A stretch of 64,000 bases of DNA. Origin: Fimenecus sp900545625. GTDB lineage: Bacteria > Bacillota > Clostridia > Oscillospirales > Acutalibacteraceae. The notes beneath the pieces were generated by a model. That model was not told where the DNA came from. It saw only the letters and a list, made by a program, of their open reading frames with translations, and did no database searches. Made by a program: the position numbers and the translations under genes. The stretch spans positions 2,046,001 to 2,110,000 of the forward strand of contig OZ007023.1 in the NCBI GenBank assembly GCA_963931525.1, read 5' to 3'. This document shows, piece after piece, positions 1-8,647 of this stretch (the stretch's first letter is position 1; every line of letters starts with the position of its first letter).

Positions 1-828
1 GAGTTTGACGCGGGCCGGGCGGTCGGCGTGATCGACGCCACCTCCGCGCGGCAGCTGTTCGGGCGCGCCGACGTGGTCGGAGAATATGTAAACTTCACTT
101 ATAACAACATTGTCACGCGCATTCGCATCATCGGCGTAACCGATATGGCAAGCTCGTTCGGGCTCGATTCCGAGGAGCTGATGAGCACGATGGAATCCTT
201 CGGCGGCGGGCAGATGAGCAGCGGTATGCTGATGGTACCCTCTACGCTTTCCACCCAGATCACAGGGTCGGCGGATCGATTCGATACCGTCTACATCATG
301 GCGGCGGACGAAAACGACTTGGAAGGTGCGGGCAACGCAGCGCTAAACTGTCTGCGCGCGCGGCACAACAACTATGAGCGTGACTGCTATACGGTCACGA
401 ACATGGCGACCTACATCGACCTTTTAGACACGGTCATCAACGTCTTTACGATCTTCATCGCGGCGGTCAGCGCCATTTCACTGCTCGTCGGCGGTATCGG
501 CGTGATGAACATCATGCTTGTTTCCATCACCGAACGCACGCGCGAGATCGGCATTCGAAAGGCTTTGGGCGCAAAGACCTCGACGATCCTGTTCCAATTC
601 CTGACGGAATCGATCATCCTGTGCTTAATCGGCGGTCTTATAGGGCTGCTGCTCGGCGTATTCGGCGCGGCGCTCGTTTCGTACCTGATGAATGTCCCTC
701 TGGCAGTGAAATTTTCCACCGTAGCCCTTGCCATCGGCTTTTCGACGGCGATCGGCGTAATCTTCGGTGTGTATCCCGCCCGGCGCGCCGCCAAAATGCC
801 GCCCATCGAGGCGCTGCGGCGCGAATAA
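1..828 (+). CDS. ABC transporter permease, FtsX/MacB type (5' end missing)
   Basis: The frame is open from base 1, so the gene starts upstream and the GTG at 28 is internal. The visible part has the end of an extracellular MacB-type domain followed by three hydrophobic segments. The segment with GGIGVMNIMLVSITERTREIGIRKALGA and the C-terminus YPARRAAKMPPIEALRRE are hallmarks of the FtsX core permease family. Such permeases pair with an ATPase, which must lie outside the window, and move peptides, macrolides or lipoproteins by coupling ATP hydrolysis to movement of the ectodomain. The substrate cannot be told. A terminator follows directly. Confidence 0.9.
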   Translation, partial: EFDAGRAVGVIDATSARQLFGRADVVGEYVNFTYNNIVTRIRIIGVTDMASSFGLDSEELMSTMESFGGGQMSSGMLMVPSTLSTQITGSADRFDTVYIMAADENDLEGAGNAALNCLRARHNNYERDCYTVTNMATYIDLLDTVINVFTIFIAAVSAISLLVGGIGVMNIMLVSITERTREIGIRKALGAKTSTILFQFLTESIILCLIGGLIGLLLGVFGAALVSYLMNVPLAVKFSTVALAIGFSTAIGVIFGVYPARRAAKMPPIEALRRE

Positions 829-842
829 AACCAATCGAATCC

Positions 843-886
843 AGCCGTGCAGGGCTCTGTTTTGAGCCCCGCACGGCTTTTCTTTT
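843..886 (+). terminator. Intrinsic terminator of the permease gene
   Basis: The arms AGCCGTGC-a-GGGCTC and GAGCCC-c-GCACGGCT form a strong stem followed by TTTTCTTTT. It lies 15 bases behind the permease stop codon. Confidence 0.85.
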
Positions 887-963
887 GTGCGCCTTGTTGT
901 TTTTCGTATTTTGTGGTATGATACCGCTGAATGTTTCGCAAAAGATAAGGAGGCACTACCGCT

Positions 964-1758
964 TTGCAGACCTATGATTTGTATGACAAAATCGAATGCC
1001 GTGTAGAACCTGCGCGAAAAAAGGTGCGCTTAGACGCCTATACCGTTGGGAAAAATGCGCCGTCCGTGCTGATCCTGCCCGGCGGGGCGTATAATATGAT
1101 CTCCGACTCAAACGAGGGGAAGCCCATTGCCGAGGCGCTGCAGGAACGCGGCTATAACGCCTTTGTGCTGTGGTACCGCGTCGGCGCCGCCGCACGCTAC
1201 CCTGCCCCCATGCTTGATGTTGCCCGTGCGATGCAGTTTTTGCAAAGCCGCGCGGACGAGTTCGGCGTAGAAGAAAACAGGATCGCCCTGCTCGGCTCTT
1301 CCGCAGGCGGCCATTTGGCGGCATATTTCGGCGCGCAGTACAAGCTGTTTGCACGCAAATACGAGGGAGAGGACTATCCCCTGCGTCCTGCCGCACTGGT
1401 GCTTTCTTACCCCGTGATCACCATGGGAAAGCTCACGCACGCGCTTTCGCGCCGGCGGCTTTTGGGGCTGTTTTCGGGTAAAAAGGAGCAGGCGGCGGCA
1501 TCCGTCGAGCAGCTTGTTTCCGCCGAATACCCGCCCACCTTTTTGTGGCACAATAAGGACGACGCCTCTGTAGACTACCGCAACAGCCAAATGCTTGCCG
1601 ACGCGCTCGAACAATACGGCGTTGCCCATGAGCTGCATTTGTACCCTACAGGCGGGCACGGTATCGGTTTAGCCGAGGGAAAAGACGCCGAAGGGTGGCT
1701 CGAGCAAGCGTTCTCATTTTTACAGCGTAGCATGGGGAAGCGTAACGCTACCGCGTGA
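964..1758 (+). CDS. Alpha/beta hydrolase (acetyl-esterase-like)
   Basis: This 264-residue protein has an early LPGGAYN oxyanion-hole motif, the nucleophile elbow GSSAGG (near residue 111), an Asp in the HNKDDASVDY segment and the catalytic His in GGHGIG. That is the layout of BD-FAE/acetyl xylan esterase-like hydrolases. No signal peptide is seen, so it should be cytoplasmic and may remove acetyl groups from imported sugars or other small esters. The TTG start is chosen because AAGGAGG lies 10 bases upstream. Its 3' end overlaps the convergent gene at 1748 by 11 bases. Confidence 0.85.
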   Translation: MQTYDLYDKIECRVEPARKKVRLDAYTVGKNAPSVLILPGGAYNMISDSNEGKPIAEALQERGYNAFVLWYRVGAAARYPAPMLDVARAMQFLQSRADEFGVEENRIALLGSSAGGHLAAYFGAQYKLFARKYEGEDYPLRPAALVLSYPVITMGKLTHALSRRRLLGLFSGKKEQAAASVEQLVSAEYPPTFLWHNKDDASVDYRNSQMLADALEQYGVAHELHLYPTGGHGIGLAEGKDAEGWLEQAFSFLQRSMGKRNATA

Positions 1759-2140
1759 AGCCAAATTGTTTTTTCAAAAGCTTACACAGCATGCACGCAG
1801 GAAAGGACAGCAAAAACCAGCACAGCGAAAAAAGCGGGCAGATCTGCCCGAACAAATTGAGCGGGCGGGCGCTGTAATCCCACACGTGCCAGTGGAACAG
1901 CTTGTTGACCAGCAAGCCGACCAAAAGCTCCAGCGCCGTGATGATCCCGCAGCCCATCAAGCACCGCTTAAATATAGAAGCATGCTTGTATTTTTCGTTG
2001 ACGCAATAGATTCCCAAAAGTGCCGCTCCGCCCGTTAATCCCATGCTCCAATGCGTAAAGCCGCGGAACAGGACCTCGATCAAACAATACACGACGGCGC
2101 CGAACGAATATACGCAAAAGAATTCCCGGATCCGTTTCAT
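1748..2140 (-). CDS. Small integral membrane protein, CmpB-like putative ABC permease family
   Basis: The protein has 130 residues with about four hydrophobic segments. It carries the pattern ALELLVGLLVNKLFHWHVWDYS followed by PLNLFGQICPLFSL, which resembles the PF06541 (ABC_trans_CmpB) group of small Firmicute membrane proteins. Despite the family label no transport function is proven. A longer frame extends upstream, but the ATG at 2140 has a GGTGATG site just ahead and begins with MKRIREFF. It converges on the hydrolase gene. Confidence 0.7.
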   Translation of the reverse strand: MKRIREFFCVYSFGAVVYCLIEVLFRGFTHWSMGLTGGAALLGIYCVNEKYKHASIFKRCLMGCGIITALELLVGLLVNKLFHWHVWDYSARPLNLFGQICPLFSLCWFLLSFPACMLCKLLKKQFGFTR

Positions 2141-2217
2141 CTCATCACCGCATATAGCTTTGCCGCCGGGCGCCAAGGCTATACAGGTAAATTGCAGGAA
2201 AATACAGAGGAAACCAA

Positions 2218-3513
2218 ATGAATGTAAAGCTGTATACACTTGGCTGCAAGGTCAATCAATACGAAACCGAAGAGATCGCACAGGCGCTTGAGCGCGAGGG
2301 CTTTTCGGTAACAACGAATGATAAGCAGGCGGATGTTTTCGTGGTCAATTCCTGCACCGTGACCGCCGAGAGCGACCGCAAAACGCGCCAGCTTGTTCGA
2401 AAGCTCAAGCGCAATTTCCCCGGAAGCACCGTAGTGCTCACGGGCTGTATGCCGCAGGCGTTCCCCGAAAAGGCGGAAACGCTCATACAAGCGGACATTG
2501 TACTCGGCAACCGCACGAACACACAGCTTGTGCCGCTTTTAAAAGCCTATCTGCAAACCCGTACAAGGCAGATCTGCATCCTCCCGCACCGCACCGGTGA
2601 ACCGTTTTGCGGCGAACCGATCGCAAAAGTTTCGGAGCGCACGCGCGCCAACGTAAAGATCGAGGACGGCTGCGACCGTTTTTGCGCGTACTGCATCATC
2701 CCCACCGCGCGCGGACGGGTGCGCTCAAAGCCCATTGAAGTGATCCGCAACGAAAGCCAGGCGCTCGCAAGATCGGGTTATCGGGAGCTGGTGCTCGTGG
2801 GCATCAACCTTTCCGCTTACGGTAAGGACAGCGGTGAAAGCTTTGCCGACGCGATCGAAGCTGCCTGCGCGCCCGAAGAAATCGTCCGCGTGCGGCTGGG
2901 CTCTTTGGAGCCCGACCATATCACGGACGACCTGATTGAACGCATGGCAAAGCTTCCGAAGCTTTGCGGGCAGTTTCACATTTCCCTGCAAAGCGGGTGC
3001 GACCGCACGCTCCGGCATATGAACCGGCACTACACCGCTGCAGAGTACGCCGCGCTTTGCAAAAAGCTGCGCGCCGCTTTCCCCGACTGCACCTTGACGA
3101 CCGACATGATGGTGGGGTTCCCCGGCGAAACGGAAACGGATTTTTCAGAAAGCGTTGCGTTCGCCGAGTACATCGGCTTTGAAAAGATCCATGTTTTTCC
3201 CTATTCCGTGCGGCCCGGCACACGCGCCGCACAATTCCCCGATCAAATCGAAAAAGCGGAAAAAGAACGCCGCGCTGCGCTGCTGCTGAACACGGCGGAA
3301 GAACTGCGGCAAGGCTTTTTGCACCGGCAGGTCGGAAAAACGGTCGAGGTGTTATCGGAGAGCCGCACACGCGGCGGACGGTTTTTCGGCTATACAGCAA
3401 ACTACACGCCGGTGCGCTTTACGGGCGGCGTGAATACCGCAGGCGAGCTTGTGCATGTACATATTACAGGGGTCGGCGCGGACTGCACCGAGGGCGAGCT
3501 CGTTTCGCAATAA
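2218..3513 (+). CDS. mtaB: tRNA t6A37 methylthiotransferase MtaB
   Basis: The enzyme converts t6A at position 37 of tRNAs to ms2t6A using two iron-sulfur clusters and S-adenosylmethionine. The N-terminal domain has the three cluster cysteines in TLGCKVNQYET, NSCTVT and TGCMPQ. The radical SAM cysteines are in DGCDRFCAYCIIPTARG, and a TRAM-like RNA-binding tail closes the 431-residue protein. TLGCKVNQYET separates MtaB from MiaB and RimO. A strong terminator follows. It is a single-gene unit here. Confidence 0.95.
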   Translation: MNVKLYTLGCKVNQYETEEIAQALEREGFSVTTNDKQADVFVVNSCTVTAESDRKTRQLVRKLKRNFPGSTVVLTGCMPQAFPEKAETLIQADIVLGNRTNTQLVPLLKAYLQTRTRQICILPHRTGEPFCGEPIAKVSERTRANVKIEDGCDRFCAYCIIPTARGRVRSKPIEVIRNESQALARSGYRELVLVGINLSAYGKDSGESFADAIEAACAPEEIVRVRLGSLEPDHITDDLIERMAKLPKLCGQFHISLQSGCDRTLRHMNRHYTAAEYAALCKKLRAAFPDCTLTTDMMVGFPGETETDFSESVAFAEYIGFEKIHVFPYSVRPGTRAAQFPDQIEKAEKERRAALLLNTAEELRQGFLHRQVGKTVEVLSESRTRGGRFFGYTANYTPVRFTGGVNTAGELVHVHITGVGADCTEGELVSQ

Positions 3514-3553
3514 ATCTTTTGCTTTCTTACGAAAAAGTTAATTTTGAACGTGA

Positions 3554-3597
3554 AAAGACGCCGTATTGTTACAGGTTCCTAACAATACGGCGTCTTT
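3554..3597 (+). terminator. Intrinsic terminator after mtaB
   Basis: AAAGACGCCGTATTGTTA pairs perfectly with its complement 9 bases later and a short T-run follows. The A-run on the 5' side could let it work on both strands. Confidence 0.8.
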
Positions 3598-3685
3598 CGT
3601 TGACCTGCCCGCCTGCACGTGGTAGCATATAAGCAGCAAAGGGAACGATATGGTTCCTTTTCCGAAGCCAAAAGGAGGTTATTCT

Positions 3686-4594
3686 ATGATCGAAGTACAA
3701 GGCGTGACCAAAAAGTTCGGCGACTTCACTGCGATCAGCGACATCCGCTTTACCGTCGGCGACGGCTCGCTTTACGGGCTGATCGGCTACAACGGCGCGG
3801 GCAAGACTACGCTTCTGAAAACCATTACCGGCGTGTACAAGGCGGACGGCGGGCGCGTGCTCTTGGACGGTGAGGATGCATTCGACAACGAGCGCATGAA
3901 GCAGCACATGTTCTATGTGCCCGACGACATCTATTTCCGCCCGTATGCGAGTATGGAAAAGATGGCGAAGTTTTACAACGGGTATTATCCCGACTTCAGC
4001 TTCGAAACGTTCCACAAGCTCGCCGAGGTGTTCGGGCTGGACACCAAAGCACGCATCAACGGGTTTTCCAAAGGTATGCAGCGGCAGGCGGAGATCGTTT
4101 TAGGCTTTGCCACACAGCCCGATTTCATCCTTTTTGACGAGACCTTTGACGGACTTGACCCCGCCAAGCGTGCGCTCATCAAAAATCTGATCCACGAATA
4201 TATGGAGGAGCGCAACGCTTCAATCATCGTTTCTTCCCATGATCTGCACGAACTGGAGGGGCTTTGCGACCACTTTGGGCTCATCAACGGCAAAAAGCTG
4301 GTGCTGGACGCTTCTATTTCGGACTTGAGCGAAAACCGCGCCAAATTCCGTTTGGTATTCAACGACGACATGACCGAGGAACAGCTGCGCGCGGCAGGCA
4401 TCGATGTAAAATCCTTCAAGCCAGACGGCAAGATCCTGACTATTACCGTCAAAGGAGACGAGGAAACCGTTTCGGAAAAGCTGCGCGCGCTCTCCCCTGC
4501 GATGATCGAATCGCTGCCGCTGAGCTTGGAGGAAGTATTCTTGGATGAAATGGAGGGAACGGATTATGACTTCGCCCAAATCTTTTCAAAATAA
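3686..4594 (+). CDS. ABC transporter ATP-binding protein
   Basis: This 302-residue ATPase has Walker A GYNGAGKTTLLK, a degenerate signature GFSKGMQRQAEI, Walker B FILFDETFDGLD and the H-loop SSHDLHEL. The C-terminal 80 residues resemble the extension of YtrB/CcmA-type ATPases. It energises the permease that follows, whose ATG lies inside this gene (29-base overlap). The longer frame start at 3650 is rejected because AAAGGAGG sits 7 bases before the ATG at 3686. A role in export, stress sensing or peptide resistance is inference. Confidence 0.93.
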   Translation: MIEVQGVTKKFGDFTAISDIRFTVGDGSLYGLIGYNGAGKTTLLKTITGVYKADGGRVLLDGEDAFDNERMKQHMFYVPDDIYFRPYASMEKMAKFYNGYYPDFSFETFHKLAEVFGLDTKARINGFSKGMQRQAEIVLGFATQPDFILFDETFDGLDPAKRALIKNLIHEYMEERNASIIVSSHDLHELEGLCDHFGLINGKKLVLDASISDLSENRAKFRLVFNDDMTEEQLRAAGIDVKSFKPDGKILTITVKGDEETVSEKLRALSPAMIESLPLSLEEVFLDEMEGTDYDFAQIFSK

Positions 4595-7079
4595 CTTCGG
4601 CTTTGCCTACCGAACGGGCTTGCGAGACAACGCGCTGTTCGGCGTATTGCAGGCGGCGTTTTTATCGCTGTTTTACTGCATAATGCCCATTATGACTTTC
4701 CGCGATACGACTTCGACGAACTTTGAGACCGGGGAAGTCAGCACGATCAACTATAAGGAGCTTTACAGCTTCCTTTTCGGACCGTCCCCGGAAATGATGG
4801 GTATCTTTCGTTACTTTATTATTGTAGGGCTTTTAGGGCTCGGACTGCTGTTCGGCATCGTGACCTTCCGCTTCATTACAGGCAAGAAAACGGTCAACGT
4901 GTATTACAGCCTCGGTATTAAGCGCACAAAGCTCTTTTCGGCGAAATACCTCGCGGGGCTTACGCTCATTGCCGTATCCGTTGCGCTGCCGCTGGCAGTG
5001 TCTCTCATTGCAAACATTGCAGTGCTCGGTGTAAACAAATATATGATCACGGCGTTTTTCTATCTGCTTTTGGGGCTGTTCGCCGTATCGGCATTTTCCT
5101 ATACCCTCACGGCGCTGGTGTTCACCACCGTCGGCACGGCATTTGAGGGCGTGCTGTTCTCCGGCATTTTGCTGCTTACGCCTGAGATCCTGTTCAGCTC
5201 GTTAGAAAAACTCATCAAAACGCTGGTGCTCGGCACGCCGCTGGGCAGCAATTTTGACAGCCTTTACAGCTATAACGGACTGGACACGACCCAGAGCCTT
5301 GCGCGTTCTTTCGGCATAGTCAATCCGCTGCGCTTTTTCTCGGACGGCATTTACACTTACACCTGCGCCAATCAAAAAGGACAGGTCATGAATGTGAATA
5401 ACGGCGAGCTGATGGATTGGGTCGCGCCGAATTTCCTGCCCGTCTGCCTGTGGCTTGCGGCGACAGCGGTGCTGTTCGTCGGCGGGATGTTCGCCTACAA
5501 GCGCCGCAAGGCGGAGATCGGCGGCTTCATCGGCAAAAACAAGGCGCTTAATTTCATCGGTACGTTCCTTGTCGCCTTCTTCGGCTTTGTGACCGCGTAT
5601 TCCGCTTTGGAAAACAACGGCATGGCGCTTGCCCTGATCGTAGGGGCGGTCGTATTCGCGGTACTGTTTGCGCTTTTATACCTTATGCTTTTGCGCAATC
5701 TGCGGCTGTTTGCGAAATCACTTGTGGCGCTGCCCATCCAGCTGTGCATAACCGCACTGATCTTCGTGTTCTTCGCGACGGGCTATTTCGGTGCTGCCAA
5801 CAAGATCCCGGCGACCGACGAAGTCAGTTACGCGAAAATCACAGCCGTACAGACCGATTATTCCGATACGTCCAAGGCGGATGAATTTTCGTTCTCGTTC
5901 AGCGGCTTCGATTCCCCGAACACCCTGCCCGTCGGCAAATATGAGACGGCAAAGGACATCGACTTTGTCCGCGCCATCCACGAAAAGCTCGTCGCGGCAG
6001 GCAGAACACAGCCGACCGTGCCGGACAACGACTATAACGGCATCCGTCCCGTGTCGATCAAAATTGTGTATGTCCTGAAAGACGGCAGCGAGGTGCTTCG
6101 CAACTACTATGGCGTGTCTGACGAACTCCTCAACGAATTGACCAAAGCGGATGAGACCGATTATCGGCAGTCCGTGCTGGATCGCATCTTCAAGGACAGC
6201 TATGAAAAGGTCCCCGTTCCAAAGGGCAACGCCGTAAACGGCAGCATCGTTTCGGACAGCGAAATGGAAGCCTTTGAAAGCTACCGCTATATCCGTGCGG
6301 TACGGGAAAGCGATGACATTCGCCTTTACAACGGCACGTTGAGCACGGAGACAAAGCTGTTACTCACGACCGAACAGCGTGCGGCGCTCATAGACGCGCT
6401 CTACCGCGATCTTTCGGCGCAGACTCCCGAGAACCATTACAACGGCAAGACACTGGGGCTTTTGAGCTTCGAGCTGCTGCCGGAAGAAGGGCTTGACGAA
6501 GAACCGAACAGCGCCACAGCAGTCACTTATGCTTCCCCCGGCGAAATGTACGCCCAAACCGTTACCGTATCGGAAAATGAATTCCTCGGCAAAACGCCGA
6601 GTGCGGCGCTGCCCGAATTCTTCATCACCGAGGACATGGCAAACACCTTACAGGTGCTGCGCGACGCAGGCTACGGCAGCGCGCTGACAGCCGATAAGGA
6701 ACTGACTGCCGTATACGGCACACAGGTCTCGGAGCAGTTTCTGGATTCGTATCTGGATGACTATGTCACCTCTTATCAGGAGGACTTTGCCTGTTCCTTT
6801 ACAGGGATGAGCAGCACCGAAGATCACTTTGCGGAGTTCACCGGCGAATGGGAATATATGGACGCAAGCGAAGCGCCTGTGATCTATAAGGCCACGGATG
6901 CGGCAACGATGCAGTCCATCGTTTCAAAAGCGACCCTGCGCGCGACGCTGAAGCCCACGGATTATGTGGTCATTCTTAGCTATGCAGACGGCACCTACTC
7001 CAAAATGTATGTCCACGCGGAGGATATGCCCGAAAGCGTGAAAGCCGGCATTGCGAAAAACCAACCGAACGTGTTCTGA
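4566..7079 (+). CDS. ABC transporter membrane protein with large extracellular domain
   Basis: The 837-residue protein has about six hydrophobic segments in the first 320 residues, two more around residues 330-420, and then a polar domain of about 400 residues that should face outside. It is translationally coupled to the ATPase gene. ATG 4566 is preceded by GGAGGGA, so the frame start at 4545 is too early. The layout recalls ABC-2-type permeases with a sensory ectodomain. The substrate is unknown, and the C-terminal region gives no motif I recognise. Confidence 0.8.
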   Translation: MTSPKSFQNNFGFAYRTGLRDNALFGVLQAAFLSLFYCIMPIMTFRDTTSTNFETGEVSTINYKELYSFLFGPSPEMMGIFRYFIIVGLLGLGLLFGIVTFRFITGKKTVNVYYSLGIKRTKLFSAKYLAGLTLIAVSVALPLAVSLIANIAVLGVNKYMITAFFYLLLGLFAVSAFSYTLTALVFTTVGTAFEGVLFSGILLLTPEILFSSLEKLIKTLVLGTPLGSNFDSLYSYNGLDTTQSLARSFGIVNPLRFFSDGIYTYTCANQKGQVMNVNNGELMDWVAPNFLPVCLWLAATAVLFVGGMFAYKRRKAEIGGFIGKNKALNFIGTFLVAFFGFVTAYSALENNGMALALIVGAVVFAVLFALLYLMLLRNLRLFAKSLVALPIQLCITALIFVFFATGYFGAANKIPATDEVSYAKITAVQTDYSDTSKADEFSFSFSGFDSPNTLPVGKYETAKDIDFVRAIHEKLVAAGRTQPTVPDNDYNGIRPVSIKIVYVLKDGSEVLRNYYGVSDELLNELTKADETDYRQSVLDRIFKDSYEKVPVPKGNAVNGSIVSDSEMEAFESYRYIRAVRESDDIRLYNGTLSTETKLLLTTEQRAALIDALYRDLSAQTPENHYNGKTLGLLSFELLPEEGLDEEPNSATAVTYASPGEMYAQTVTVSENEFLGKTPSAALPEFFITEDMANTLQVLRDAGYGSALTADKELTAVYGTQVSEQFLDSYLDDYVTSYQEDFACSFTGMSSTEDHFAEFTGEWEYMDASEAPVIYKATDAATMQSIVSKATLRATLKPTDYVVILSYADGTYSKMYVHAEDMPESVKAGIAKNQPNVF

Positions 7080-7097
7080 GCACGGTATAAACGATAC

Positions 7098-7133
7098 AAA
7101 GACGCCCCGCAGCATATGCTGCGGGGCGTCTTG
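7098..7133. terminator. Bidirectional intrinsic terminator
   Basis: A perfect palindrome built on GACGCCCCGCAGCA / TGCTGCGGGGCGTC with A-run and T-run flanks lies between the convergent permease gene and the transglutaminase operon. Confidence 0.85.
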
Positions 7134-7157
7134 CCAGCCATTTTACTTGGTTCCGGT

Positions 7158-7937
7158 TCACAGCACGCGCACCGAGGCTTCCACCGTCTGCTTTTGCGTA
7201 CAGCCGCCGATAAACAGCCCGCGGTTGATACCGCAGTCGGCAAAATCGCGCCCGTGGCTGAGTTTTAGGTAGCGTTCATCCACCATTTTGTGATTGGTGG
7301 GGTCTATGCCGACCCAGTACCCGTTGTCATAGATCTCGACCCATGCGTGCGTCTCACCCGTACCCTCCTGTATGCCTGCCACGTAGCGCGCCGGCACACC
7401 GAGCGCGCGGCAGAGCGCGATGAGGATATGCGCGTAATCCTGGCAAACACCGCAGCCGAGTTCGAGGGCTTGCTCGGCGGTGGTCTCAACACGTGTTACA
7501 CCGCTTTTATAGGAAAACCGTGCGCGCAGCGCCTCCATAAGCAGCTTTGCTTTCTCGGTCGGAGATCTATCGGCACAGGCGGCGCGCTGCGCTTCGGCAA
7601 GCGCCGTCAAAAGCGGACCGCACGCGGTGTGCTGCGACGGATATTTGTAGATCCCGTTTAACGGCTCCGCTTCCGCTGCGGTCAGATCGATCTCCGCAAT
7701 CCCGTTGACATACACGGAAAACAGCGTGTGCGGCTCGGTGATGCGGTCTGTAAGGATGCGGTTGCCGAAGCCGTCGGCGGTCTCCGTCAATACATTGTGC
7801 GGCGAAACGTCGATGAACAGCTCCCGGATGCGCTGCCATTCGTTGTTAAAAGGCAGGCACCGCAGTGAAAAGCAGTGCCGCACCACGGGCGCGGAAAATT
7901 CGATTTTCATGGAATAGGAAAACTCCACGCGCTGCAT
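7158..7937 (-). CDS. Transglutaminase-like cysteine protease family protein
   Basis: The 259-residue protein has an N-terminal beta domain and a transglutaminase-like core with Cys in LGCGVCQDYAH, His in GETHAWVEIY and Asp in VGIDPTNH, the full catalytic triad. It is the last gene of a three-gene operon with the alpha-E and ATP-grasp genes (11-base gap upstream). In the amidoligase literature this trio is a recurrent module thought to make and cleave an isopeptide-linked small peptide or tag. The actual substrate is unknown. Confidence 0.88.
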   Translation of the reverse strand: MQRVEFSYSMKIEFSAPVVRHCFSLRCLPFNNEWQRIRELFIDVSPHNVLTETADGFGNRILTDRITEPHTLFSVYVNGIAEIDLTAAEAEPLNGIYKYPSQHTACGPLLTALAEAQRAACADRSPTEKAKLLMEALRARFSYKSGVTRVETTAEQALELGCGVCQDYAHILIALCRALGVPARYVAGIQEGTGETHAWVEIYDNGYWVGIDPTNHKMVDERYLKLSHGRDFADCGINRGLFIGGCTQKQTVEASVRVL

Positions 7938-7948
7938 AAGCCTCTCTC

Positions 7949-8647
7949 CTATGCGTAGTAATCGGGCGGCGTTGTGACGAACAGCCGCGAGAGCTCGGTT
8001 TGAATGATCGCTTTGTCTGCTTCAAGGTCGTCCTTTTCGAGGATGATCTTCATCAGCGTATCGACGGCGGAAAGGTTACAGTCCACACCGACCTTATAAA
8101 GGCGGTTCAAAAGAATACTGAATTCCTTGCGGATGAGCGCTGCGGGCTGTGAGAAACGCGTATATAAATCAAGGCGTTCCACGCTCCTGCCAAATTTCAG
8201 AATATTGCGCGTTGTTTCGGACTCTACGTAATCGTCCGCAGAACCCCAGAAAGCAAAAATGCAGTCAAAGACCTCTTGAAGCTTGAGCATGGGCGCGGAA
8301 CTTTCCTTGCCGCGCTGCATGGCGTTGACCGCAAGCTGGATGTAAGACATCGTTTCGCTGCTGATCTCATTGCGCATCATCACGGCATTGTCGTAAGCGC
8401 AAAGCAACGTGCTCAAAACCGAATTGGGGTTGTTCTCATCAAACAGGAAATTCGTGATGAAATCGGCTTTGTAGGCATAGGTGTTGGGGATACCGAGCTT
8501 TTGCAGGAAAGCGACATAGGCGTTTTCATCCACGTCGATGAGCACGTCGTAGCATTCGGAAAACATTTTGAGCGTGGTAAACACGCGTTCCACATACCGG
8601 CCGAGCCAGAACAGATTGTCGGTGGATTTTATCGAGATAATACCCAT
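7949..8647 (-). CDS. Alpha-E domain protein (DUF403)
   Basis: The 232-residue all-helical protein begins IISIKSTDNLFWLGRYVERV, the typical opening of the alpha-E family. These proteins have no known catalytic residues and are found almost only beside circularly permuted ATP-grasp enzymes and transglutaminase-like proteins. Its start overlaps the end of the ATP-grasp gene by 19 bases, which suggests coupled translation. A scaffold role is inference from the neighbourhood. Confidence 0.9.
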   Translation of the reverse strand: MGIISIKSTDNLFWLGRYVERVFTTLKMFSECYDVLIDVDENAYVAFLQKLGIPNTYAYKADFITNFLFDENNPNSVLSTLLCAYDNAVMMRNEISSETMSYIQLAVNAMQRGKESSAPMLKLQEVFDCIFAFWGSADDYVESETTRNILKFGRSVERLDLYTRFSQPAALIRKEFSILLNRLYKVGVDCNLSAVDTLMKIILEKDDLEADKAIIQTELSRLFVTTPPDYYA

